A stretch of DNA of 12,722 nucleotides from JAWLGJ01 sp041685145 (GTDB lineage: Bacteria > Pseudomonadota > Alphaproteobacteria > Rhodospirillales > Magnetospirillaceae). A program made the position numbers and the translations under genes. Numbering within the stretch: position 1 is the first letter of the stretch; the number at the start of each line of letters is the position of its first letter. This document shows, one piece after another, positions 1-6,494 of this stretch. The DNA lies in assembly GCA_041685145.1 (NCBI GenBank), contig JAWLGJ010000067.1, positions 1 through 12,722 on the forward strand, in the 5' to 3' direction. The notes below the pieces were generated by a model. The model worked only from the letters and a program-made list of their open reading frames with translations. It was not told where the DNA came from and ran no database searches.

Positions 1-1
1 C

Positions 2-1675
2 ATCCGCCCCACCGACCCGCGCCGCCGCCCCCAGGACGTACGGCCGTATTTGAACGACGAGCAGTTCCGCCTCTACGACCTGATCTGGAAGCGCACCCTG
101 GCCAGTCAGATGGAAAGCGCCGTGCTCGATCAGGTGGCCGTCGACATTGCCGCCGAGGCCGACGACGTCGTGCTGCGGGCCACCGGCTCGGTGGTGGTGT
201 TTCCGGGATTCCTGGCCCTCTACCGCGAAAGCCGCGACGACGACGAAGAGGAGGCCGAGCGCCTGCTGCCCGACGTCGCCGAGGGCGAGGCGGCCGAGCG
301 GCGCGAGGTGCGCGCCGACCAGCACTTCACCCAGCCGCCGCCGCGCTATTCCGAGGCCAGCCTGGTCAAGAAGCTGGAGGAACTGGGCATCGGCCGCCCC
401 TCCACCTACGCCACCATCCTGTCGGTCCTGCAGGAGCGCGATTACGTTCGGCTGGAGAATCGCCGCTTCGTGCCCGAGGACCGCGGCCGGCTGGTGACCG
501 CCTTCCTGGAGGCGTTCTTCAACCGCTATGTCCAATACAACTTCACCGCCGACCTGGAGAACAGGCTCGACGAGGTGTCGGCCGGGCAGGTGGACTGGCG
601 CGCGGTGCTGCGCGACTTCTGGCGCGACTTCTCGACCCAGGTGGACCAGACCAAGGGCCTGCGCGTGGCCGAGGTGCTGGCCGCCCTCGACGAGGAACTC
701 GGCCCCCATTTCTTCCCCGTCCAGCGCGAGGGCGAGGATCCGCGCCGCTGCCCGTCCTGCGGCGACGGCCGGTTGAGCCTGAAACTGGGCAAGTTCGGGG
801 CCTTCATCGGCTGCTCGCACTATCCCGAATGCCGCTACACCCGGCCGCTGGTGGTGGCCACCGAAGCCGCCGCCGCCGAAGAGGCGGCGGAAGGGCCGAA
901 GTTCCTCGGCACCGACCCCGAGACCGGCCAGCCGGTCACCCTGCGCCGCGGCCCCTATGGCCATTACGTCCAGCTTGGCGAGGCGGAGGGCAAGGCCAAG
1001 CCGAAGCGGGCCTCGCTCTACAGGGGCCTGGAACCCGCCGATGTCGACCTCGACCTGGCGCTGAAGCTGCTGGCGCTGCCGCGCGACGTCGGCCCCCATC
1101 CCGAGACCGGCGAGATGATCCAGGCGGGCGTGGGGCGCTTCGGTCCCTATCTCCGCCACGCCGGCGCCTACACGTCGCTGGGGCGCGACGACGATGTGCT
1201 CAACATCGGCCTCAACCGCGCCGTCGACCTGCTGGCGAGCAAGGCGCGCAAGGGCGGCAACGGCGTCGGCCGCACCCTGGGCGAACACCCCAAGAGCGGC
1301 CAGCCCGTCACCCTGCACCGCGGCCGCTACGGCCCCTATGTCAAGCATGGGCGCACCAACGCCACCCTGCCGCGCGGCACGGATTCCGATGCCGTGAGCC
1401 TGGAGGAGGCGGTGGCGCTGCTGGACGCCAAGGCCGGAAAGGCGGGGCGTGGCGGCGGCAAGGCCAAGGCAACCAAGGCAAAGGCCACGCCGGACACCAA
1501 GGCCAAGCCGAAGGCGAAGACGGCGACGAAGACGAAGGCGGCGGCCAAGCCGAAGGCGAAAGCGAAGGCGAAGCCCGCCACGACGAAAACCAAGGCCGCG
1601 CCCAAGCCCAAGGCCGCACGGGCCAAGGCGGCGGCGGGCGAAAAGGCCACGGCCGAGGAGAGCGGCAGCCGGTGA
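2..1675 (+). CDS. topA: DNA topoisomerase I, C-terminal part (5' end outside window)
   Basis: Type IA topoisomerase, which relaxes negative supercoils through a covalent 5'-phosphotyrosyl intermediate. The catalytic N-terminus lies upstream of the window. The first codons read IRPTD, matching the family's conserved IRPT motif, followed by the typical LYDLIWKRTLASQM. The 557 visible residues then show the end of the core (SLVKKLEELGIGRPSTYATI), one four-cysteine zinc ribbon at about residues 250-275 (CPSC...CSHYPEC), and three zinc-less C-terminal repeats (GPYGHYVQLG, GRFGPYLRHAG, GRYGPYVKHG). The last ~70 residues are a Lys/Ala/Pro tail that is low in complexity and probably binds nucleic acid. 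The TGA stop overlaps the GTG start of rnr, so the two are probably cotranscribed and translationally coupled. Identification is firm. A Met/TTG start at position 50 would be an artefact of the window edge, because the frame is open to base 2. Confidence 0.97.
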   Translation: MRPTDPRRRPQDVRPYLNDEQFRLYDLIWKRTLASQMESAVLDQVAVDIAAEADDVVLRATGSVVVFPGFLALYRESRDDDEEEAERLLPDVAEGEAAERREVRADQHFTQPPPRYSEASLVKKLEELGIGRPSTYATILSVLQERDYVRLENRRFVPEDRGRLVTAFLEAFFNRYVQYNFTADLENRLDEVSAGQVDWRAVLRDFWRDFSTQVDQTKGLRVAEVLAALDEELGPHFFPVQREGEDPRRCPSCGDGRLSLKLGKFGAFIGCSHYPECRYTRPLVVATEAAAAEEAAEGPKFLGTDPETGQPVTLRRGPYGHYVQLGEAEGKAKPKRASLYRGLEPADVDLDLALKLLALPRDVGPHPETGEMIQAGVGRFGPYLRHAGAYTSLGRDDDVLNIGLNRAVDLLASKARKGGNGVGRTLGEHPKSGQPVTLHRGRYGPYVKHGRTNATLPRGTDSDAVSLEEAVALLDAKAGKAGRGGGKAKATKAKATPDTKAKPKAKTATKTKAAAKPKAKAKAKPATTKTKAAPKPKAARAKAAAGEKATAEESGSR

Positions 1676-3852
1676 CCAAGCCCAAGGCCCCGCCGGTTCC
1701 CACCAAGGAGGAGATCCGGGAGTTTATCGAGTCGTCTCCCGGCCATGTCGGCAAGCGCGAGATTGCCCGCGCCTTTCATCTCACCGGGCCCCACCGCCCC
1801 CTCCTGCGTCAGCTTCTGCGCGAGTTGGAGGAGGAAGGCGCCATCCAGCGCGGGCGCAAGCGGCGCTTTGCCCGCCACGGCGCGCTTCCCGACGTCATGG
1901 TGGTCGAGATCACCGGCACCGACCCCGACGGCGAACTCCTCGCCCGCCCCCTGGTCTGGCGCGAGGAGGGGGCGCCGCCGCGCATCTACATGGCGCCCGA
2001 ACGCCGCGGCCAGCCGGCGCTGGGCAGCGGCGACCGCGCGCTGGCGCGCCTGCGCCGGCTGAGCGACGATGTCTATGAAGGCCGCACCATCCGGCGCATC
2101 TCGGCCGGCCCGGCGCGGGTGCTGGGCGTCTATGAAATGACCGGCGAAGGCGGGCGGCTGGTGCCCACCGACCGCCGCCAGAAGCGCGAGTTCCTCCTCA
2201 CCAAGGCCGACGCCGGCGAGGCGAAGCCGGGCGAACTGGTGCTGGCCGACGTGTTGCCGGGGCGGCCGCTGGGCCTGCGCCACGCCCGCGTCGTCGAGCG
2301 CCTGGGCAGCATGACCAGCCCCCGCGCCATCAGCCTTGTCGCCATCCACAGCCACGGCATCCCCACGGAATTCACCCCCGAGGCGCTGGCGCAGGCGGAA
2401 GCAACCGGGCCCGCCCCCGCCGCCGGGCGCGACGACCTGCGCCCCCTGCCGCTGGTCACCATCGACGGCGAGGACGCCCGCGACTTCGACGACGCCGTCT
2501 GGGCCGAGCCGGACGGCGACGGCTGGCACGTCATCGTCGCCATCGCCGACGTCGCCTGGTATGTGCGCCCCGGTGATGCGCTCGACCGCTGCGCCTACGA
2601 GCGCGGCAACTCCGTCTATTTTCCCGACCGGGTGGTGCCGATGCTGCCCGAGGCGCTGTCGAATGGCTGGTGTTCGCTGCGCCCCGACGAGGAACGCCCC
2701 TGCCTGGCGGCGCATATGTGGCTGGACGCCGAGGGCGCCCTGCGGCGCCATCGCTTCGTGCGCGGCATCATGCGCTCGGCGGCGCGGCTGACCTATGAGC
2801 GGGTGCAGGAGGCGCGCGACGGCCGCCCCGACGACGGCACGGCGCCGCTGGCCGACTCCGTCATCGCCCCCCTCTACGGCGCCTGGGAGGCGCTGGCAGC
2901 GGCGCGGAAGCGGCGCGGCGTGCTGGAACTTGACATCCCCGAGCGCAAGGTCGAGGTCGATGCCGCCGGCCGGGTGGCGCAGGTGGTGCCGCGCCCTCGC
3001 CTGGACAGCCACCGGCTGATCGAGGATTTCATGATCGCGGCCAATGTCGCCGCCGCCGAGACCCTGGAGCGCCTGCGCCAGCCGGTGATGTACCGGGTGC
3101 ACGACCGCCCGGCCCAGGACCGCCTGGAAATGCTGCGCGATTTTCTGCGCACGCTGGATCTGCCGCTCGCCAAGGGCCAGGATCTGCGCCCGCAGCACTT
3201 CAACCGCATCATCGAGAAGGCCGCCGGCACCCCCCATGCGCGTCTGGTCAGCGAAGTCATCCTGCGCAGCCAGGCGCAGGCGGTCTATGCGCCGGAGAAT
3301 CTGGGCCATTTCGGCCTCGGCCTGGCGCGTTACGCGCACTTCACCTCCCCCATCCGGCGTTATGCCGACCTGCTGGTGCACCGCGCCCTCATTCGCGGCC
3401 TGGGGCTGGGCGAGGGCGCCCTGGGCGGCGAGGAGGCGGAGAAATTCGTCGCCATCGGCGAGCACATTTCCGTCACCGAGCGCCGCGCCGCCACCGCCGA
3501 GCGCGACGCCGTCAACCGCTTCACCACCGCCTTTCTGGCCGACCGCGTCGGCAGCGTCTTTGCCGCCCGCGTCAGCGGCGTCACCCGCTTCGGCCTGTTC
3601 GTGACCCTCGACGAGACCGGCGCCGACGGATTGGTGCCGGTGCGCTCGCTGCCCGACGACTACTACATCCACGACGAGGCGCGGCACAGCCTGGTCGGCC
3701 GGCGCAGCGGCCGGGCCTATCGGCTGGGCGATGCCGTCGAGGTGCTGCTGGTGGAGGCGCAGCCGGTCACCGGCAGCCTGGTGTTCCACCTGCTGGACGC
3801 CGGAGCCGCCCGCGGTCGTCCCCAAGCCCGGGCGGGCCGCCCCAAGCGCTGA
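1672..3852 (+). CDS. rnr: Ribonuclease R (RNB-family 3'-5' exoribonuclease)
   Basis: Processive, hydrolytic 3'-5' exoribonuclease that degrades structured RNA in the cytoplasm. The predicted protein is 726 aa, somewhat shorter than E. coli RNase R (813 aa). Residues ~1-70 form a winged-helix-like N-terminus, followed by cold-shock-like RNA-binding segments. The RNB domain carries the catalytic acidic cluster D265, D271, D273 and D274 (IDGEDARDFDDA), with the same spacing as D201/D207/D209/D210 of RNase II. It also has the HFTSPIRRYADL motif with its catalytic arginine. An S1 domain occupies about residues 626-705, and the tail is short and Arg/Lys rich. I chose the GTG at 1672 because it overlaps topA's TGA, follows a GAGGAG ribosome-binding site at 1655-1660, and begins just before the conserved N-terminus. 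The frame is open further upstream only because it lies inside topA. Confidence 0.96.
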   Translation: MTKPKAPPVPTKEEIREFIESSPGHVGKREIARAFHLTGPHRPLLRQLLRELEEEGAIQRGRKRRFARHGALPDVMVVEITGTDPDGELLARPLVWREEGAPPRIYMAPERRGQPALGSGDRALARLRRLSDDVYEGRTIRRISAGPARVLGVYEMTGEGGRLVPTDRRQKREFLLTKADAGEAKPGELVLADVLPGRPLGLRHARVVERLGSMTSPRAISLVAIHSHGIPTEFTPEALAQAEATGPAPAAGRDDLRPLPLVTIDGEDARDFDDAVWAEPDGDGWHVIVAIADVAWYVRPGDALDRCAYERGNSVYFPDRVVPMLPEALSNGWCSLRPDEERPCLAAHMWLDAEGALRRHRFVRGIMRSAARLTYERVQEARDGRPDDGTAPLADSVIAPLYGAWEALAAARKRRGVLELDIPERKVEVDAAGRVAQVVPRPRLDSHRLIEDFMIAANVAAAETLERLRQPVMYRVHDRPAQDRLEMLRDFLRTLDLPLAKGQDLRPQHFNRIIEKAAGTPHARLVSEVILRSQAQAVYAPENLGHFGLGLARYAHFTSPIRRYADLLVHRALIRGLGLGEGALGGEEAEKFVAIGEHISVTERRAATAERDAVNRFTTAFLADRVGSVFAARVSGVTRFGLFVTLDETGADGLVPVRSLPDDYYIHDEARHSLVGRRSGRAYRLGDAVEVLLVEAQPVTGSLVFHLLDAGAARGRPQARAGRPKR

Positions 3853-4034
3853 GTCTACCTCTTCCGAAACGGACACCTGCCTCTTAATCGAGACTAAACC
3901 CCTTCTCGACTATCCCTGTTCTTACGATACTACTCCCTCTGCTATTCGACCTGCCGTCGAGGTAGAGAAAAAGTCTTCACCTGAGGCCCATCTCGTGCTC
4001 ATATTAGGGCCGTACGTCTTTGGGCATACCTCGG
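3853..4034 (+). other. Low-GC intergenic region with candidate structured leader
   Basis: This gap is about 50% G+C by hand count, against roughly 70% around it, and is pyrimidine rich on the plus strand. I see no convincing gene. It contains several complementary segments: TCTACCTC 3854-3861 with GAGGTAGA 3959-3966; TCCG 3863-3866 with CGGA 3870-3873 (loop AAA); TCGAGA 3888-3893 with TCTCGA 3904-3909; and TCGAC 3946-3950 with GTCGA 3956-3960. These could form a closing stem around three hairpins, shortened by two pairs if the third hairpin forms. Further on, CACCTGAGG 3978-3986 can pair with CCTCGGGTG 4029-4037 (one G-U pair), which covers the likely GTG start of the next gene. It could be a regulatory leader or chance pairing. 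Confidence 0.3.
3976..4005 (+). promoter_or_regulatory. Candidate sigma70-type promoter for the S41 peptidase gene
   Basis: TTCACC at 3976-3981 matches TTGACA at four of six positions. CATATT at 4000-4005 matches TATAAT at four of six. The spacer is 18 bases. Transcription would start near 4012, only about 23 bases before the GTG at 4035. This competes with the idea that the leader structure upstream is transcribed as part of the peptidase mRNA. Confidence 0.3.
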
Positions 4035-5627
4035 GTGAACGAAGTGAAGCTTTCGGCTCTGTCTCGTTGGATCATCGCTGCCACCGCCCTCACCACCGCC
4101 GGCGGCTGCGCCCCCGTGCTGGCCGCGGTGGGGGAACCCGCCCCCGCGGCACAAAGCGAGCGGGTGGTGGCCTTCGGCTACGGCACCATCATCGAGCGCC
4201 ACCTCGACGGCATCGACGCCGCCGGCATCGGCGTCGAGGGCATTCGCGGCTTGGCCGCGCTTGATCCCGATTTCGACGCCCGCGTCGAAGGTGCCTTCCT
4301 GGAACTGCGCTACGGCGACCAGGTGTTCACCCGCTACGCCGCCCCCGCCGGCGACGATGTCGCCGGCTGGGCCGACGTGACGGTGCGGGCCTTCGGCGCC
4401 GCCAAGGGCGTCTCGCCGGCGTTGGCCGACGCTGACGGCGAGGCGTTCTACGAGGCGGTGTTCGATGCGGTGCTGGCCTCGCTGGACAAGTTCTCGCGCT
4501 ACCACACCGCCGCCGAGGCCCGCGACAACCGCGCCTCGCGCAACGGCTTCGGGGGTATCGGCATCCGCTATCGTGCCGAGCAGCAGGGCCTACAGATCAG
4601 TTCGGTCATGGACGAAAGTCCCGCCGCCGAGGCCAATCTTCAGGTCGGCGACGTCGTCACCCACATCGACGGCGTGTCGGTGAATGGGCTGGAGGCGCCG
4701 GAGATTTCGCGCCGGCTGCGCGGCGCCATCGCCAGCCAAGTGCAGGTGACCATCCACCGACCCAGCGAGAGCAAGCCCCTGCAGGTGACCCTGCGTCGTT
4801 CGCTGGTGGTGCCGCCGACGGTGGCCATGAGCCTGGAGGACGACATCGCCACCCTGCGGGTCACCGGCTTCAACCAGCGCACGGCGTCGAGCGCGACGCG
4901 CGAGGTGGAACGGGCCATCCGCGAATCCGGTGGCAACCTCAAAGGCGTGATCCTCGATTTGCGCGGCAATCCGGGCGGCCTGCTCGACCAAGGCGTGGCG
5001 ATGGCCGACCTGTTCATCCCCGAGGGCCGCATCGTCTTCACCCGCGGCCGCCACCGCCACGCCAACCAGAGCTATTCCGCCAGCCGCGGCGACATGGGCG
5101 AGGCGCTGCCGCTGGTGGTCATCGTCGACGGCGGCTCGGCCTCGGCCTCGGAAATCCTCGCGGCGGCGCTGCAGGACGCCGGGAGGGCGGTGGTCATCGG
5201 CACCAACAGCTATGGCAAGGGCACGGTGCAGACCGTCGTGCGGATGCCCAACGAGGGCGAGATGACGCTGACCTGGTCGCGCTTTCACAGCCCGTCGGGC
5301 TACGCCCTGCACAATCTGGGCGTGATGCCGGCCGTCTGCACCGGCGGAGACGGCATCAGCGTCGAAGGCCTGGTGGAAGACGTGCGGGCCGGCGCCCTGC
5401 CCGTCGCCGACACGCTGCCGCGTTGGCGGACGGTCAGCGTGGAGGCCACCGACGCCCGCGCCGAACTGCGCGAGGCGTGCCCCAAGGCCCGGATCGAGGA
5501 CGACGCCGTGGAGTCGGCCCTGGCGCGGACACTGCTGGAGGATCCGGCGCTGTACGCACGGGCGCTGGCGGTCAGCACCCCGGCGCCCACCCATGCCGCC
5601 ACCCTGCACCCGGCCGTGCTGCGCTGA
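4035..5627 (+). CDS. S41-family C-terminal processing peptidase (PDZ protease), exported
   Basis: Serine protease of the CtpA/Tsp (tail-specific) family, probably cleaving C-termini of periplasmic proteins. The protein is 530 aa from GTG 4035. A basic-hydrophobic N-terminus (KLSALSRWIIAATALTTAGG) is a signal peptide; cleavage could be by signal peptidase I after VLA (residue 30), or by signal peptidase II before C25 (A-G-G-C, a weak lipobox). Residues ~170-260 are a PDZ domain (GFGGIGIRY...ESPAAEANLQVGDVVTHIDG). The S41 core follows, with LRGNPGG and GGSASASEI...YGKGTVQT. S370 and K395 are the expected Ser-Lys dyad, with the same 25-residue spacing as S430/K455 of Tsp. The start is uncertain: TTG 4020 and GTG 4044 are in frame, and none has a clear ribosome-binding site. 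It follows rnr by 182 bases. Confidence 0.93.
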   Translation: MNEVKLSALSRWIIAATALTTAGGCAPVLAAVGEPAPAAQSERVVAFGYGTIIERHLDGIDAAGIGVEGIRGLAALDPDFDARVEGAFLELRYGDQVFTRYAAPAGDDVAGWADVTVRAFGAAKGVSPALADADGEAFYEAVFDAVLASLDKFSRYHTAAEARDNRASRNGFGGIGIRYRAEQQGLQISSVMDESPAAEANLQVGDVVTHIDGVSVNGLEAPEISRRLRGAIASQVQVTIHRPSESKPLQVTLRRSLVVPPTVAMSLEDDIATLRVTGFNQRTASSATREVERAIRESGGNLKGVILDLRGNPGGLLDQGVAMADLFIPEGRIVFTRGRHRHANQSYSASRGDMGEALPLVVIVDGGSASASEILAAALQDAGRAVVIGTNSYGKGTVQTVVRMPNEGEMTLTWSRFHSPSGYALHNLGVMPAVCTGGDGISVEGLVEDVRAGALPVADTLPRWRTVSVEATDARAELREACPKARIEDDAVESALARTLLEDPALYARALAVSTPAPTHAATLHPAVLR

Positions 5628-5656
5628 CGCGCGGCGCGCCGCCGGGCGCGGGGCAC

Positions 5657-5684
5657 TTGACAGGGGCGCCGAAGCGGGTAATGT
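5657..5684 (+). promoter_or_regulatory. Promoter of rpmG
   Basis: A perfect -35 hexamer TTGACA (5657-5662) and TAATGT (5679-5684), which keeps the important T1, A2 and T6 of the -10 box, are separated by 16 bases. Transcription would begin near 5691, about 33 bases before the rpmG ATG. This gives rpmG its own promoter despite lying downstream of the peptidase gene. Confidence 0.65.
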
Positions 5685-5723
5685 GCGCCGCCTGGACGTT
5701 GCGAAGAGACGGGTAGGGCCGAC

Positions 5724-5891
5724 ATGGCGAAGCCGAACACCATCCTTATCAAGCTGGTCAGCACGGCGGACACCGGCTACTTCTATGTGACCAAGAAGAA
5801 CCCCCGGAAGACCACCGAGAAGCTGCAGTTCCGCAAATACGATCCCGTCGCGCGCAAGCATGTCATCTTCAAGGAATCGAAGATGAAATAG
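5724..5891 (+). CDS. rpmG: 50S ribosomal protein bL33 (L33)
   Basis: Small protein of the large ribosomal subunit. The 55-residue product begins MAKPNTILIKLVSTADTGYF, continues through a KKNPRK turn, and ends VIFKESKMK. This is the usual length and pattern of alphaproteobacterial L33. No cysteines are present, so it is the zinc-free (C-minus) form. ATG 5724 is preceded by AGGG at 5715-5718, five bases away. The gene is monocistronic by appearance: a good promoter lies just upstream and a perfect hairpin terminator begins 26 bases after the stop. It is convergent with divK. Confidence 0.96.
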   Translation: MAKPNTILIKLVSTADTGYFYVTKKNPRKTTEKLQFRKYDPVARKHVIFKESKMK

Positions 5892-5917
5892 ACCGCGCCG
5901 CGGTACGCGAACGACGC

Positions 5918-5954
5918 AAAGGGCGCCCGCCGATTCGGCGGGCGCCCTTTTGCT
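5918..5954 (+). terminator. Rho-independent terminator of rpmG, possibly also used by divK
   Basis: AAAGGGCGCCCGCCG (5918-5932) and CGGCGGGCGCCCTTT (5936-5950) form a perfect 15-bp stem around the loop ATT, followed by T at 5951. The stem ends in A-T pairs on both sides, so it presents a U-run on either strand. It lies between the convergent rpmG and divK and could end both transcripts. Confidence 0.9.
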
Positions 5955-6000
5955 TGCCGATCACATCGAAGCGCGCCGGGCCCGACGCCGAAACCGGCTT

Positions 6001-6366
6001 TCAGTTCAGGTACTTGGCGACGGTCTGGAGAAAGTTGGCCACCGAGATCGGTTTGGCGATGTAGCCCTCGCAGCCGCCTTCCCGGATCTTTTCTTCGTCG
6101 CCCTTCATTGCGAAGGCGGTGACGGCGATGACCGGGATCGCCTTCAGATCGTCGTCTTCCTTGATCATCTTGGTGACTTCCAGCCCCGAAATCTCGGGAA
6201 GCTGAATGTCCATAAGGATGAGGTCGGGGCGATGATCGCGCGCCATCTTCAGGGCTTCGCGGCCGTCCTTGGTCTGCAAAGTGGTGTAGCCGTGCGCCTG
6301 CAGCAGATCGTTGAACAACTTCATGTTGAGATCGTTATCTTCGACGATCAGGATTGTCTTCGACAT
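6001..6366 (-). CDS. divK: DivK, single-domain response regulator
   Basis: Stand-alone receiver of 121 aa. In Caulobacter and relatives DivK is phosphorylated by DivJ, dephosphorylated by PleC, and acts through DivL on the CckA-CtrA cell-cycle phosphorelay. The sequence has the acidic pair E9-D10 (LIVEDNDLNMKLF), phosphoacceptor D53 (DLILMDIQLP), VTAFAMKGDEEKI and the conserved lysine in AKPISV. These stretches are very close to Caulobacter DivK as I recall it, and the length is normal. The start has GGGGAG two bases upstream and a good promoter at 6421-6449. Unlike Caulobacter, no pleD follows; the neighbour is convergent rpmG. A hybrid kinase gene lies 128 bases upstream on the same strand, separated by a hairpin and the divK promoter. 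Confidence 0.94.
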   Translation of the reverse strand: MSKTILIVEDNDLNMKLFNDLLQAHGYTTLQTKDGREALKMARDHRPDLILMDIQLPEISGLEVTKMIKEDDDLKAIPVIAVTAFAMKGDEEKIREGGCEGYIAKPISVANFLQTVAKYLN

Positions 6367-6420
6367 GACTCCCCACCAGAACGATCCCTTGCCGCGGCGG
6401 CTACCCCCTACGGCTTCGCC

Positions 6421-6449
6421 ATCATCCTCAATTTGTTGCTTGAAGTCAA
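6421..6449 (-). promoter_or_regulatory. Promoter of divK
   Basis: On the minus strand, TTGACT (6449-6444, five of six matches) and GATGAT (6426-6421, four of six) are separated by exactly 17 bases. Transcription would start near 6414, giving a leader of about 48 bases. I saw no TTAA-N7-TTAA CtrA site here. Confidence 0.55.
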
Positions 6450-6470
6450 ACCGCGCAGAACATCGAAATC

Positions 6471-6489
6471 GGGCCGGCACTCCCGGCCC
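6471..6489 (-). terminator. Candidate terminator after the hybrid kinase gene
   Basis: On the minus strand GGGCCGG and CCGGCCC form a perfect 7-bp stem around a five-base loop, six bases after the kinase stop codon. It is followed by GATTTCGAT, a weak U-tract, so termination may be only partial. It lies between the kinase and the divK promoter. Confidence 0.45.
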
Positions 6490-6494
6490 TGGGT

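Noticed and set aside
829..1671. An open extension of the rnr frame far into topA, suggesting a longer RNase R or a fusion.
   Set aside because: The extension is Arg/Gly/Pro-rich translation of topA in another frame. The conserved rnr N-terminus and ribosome-binding site fit GTG 1672.
1336..3876. An 846-codon open frame on the minus strand opposite topA and rnr.
   Set aside because: It has no recognisable domain and mirrors two firmly identified genes. Long antisense frames are expected in roughly 70% GC coding DNA.
5631..5642. Palindrome GCGGCGCGCCGC just after the peptidase stop, as a terminator.
   Set aside because: No U-tract follows and the sequence runs into the rpmG promoter. A palindrome this GC rich is unremarkable here.
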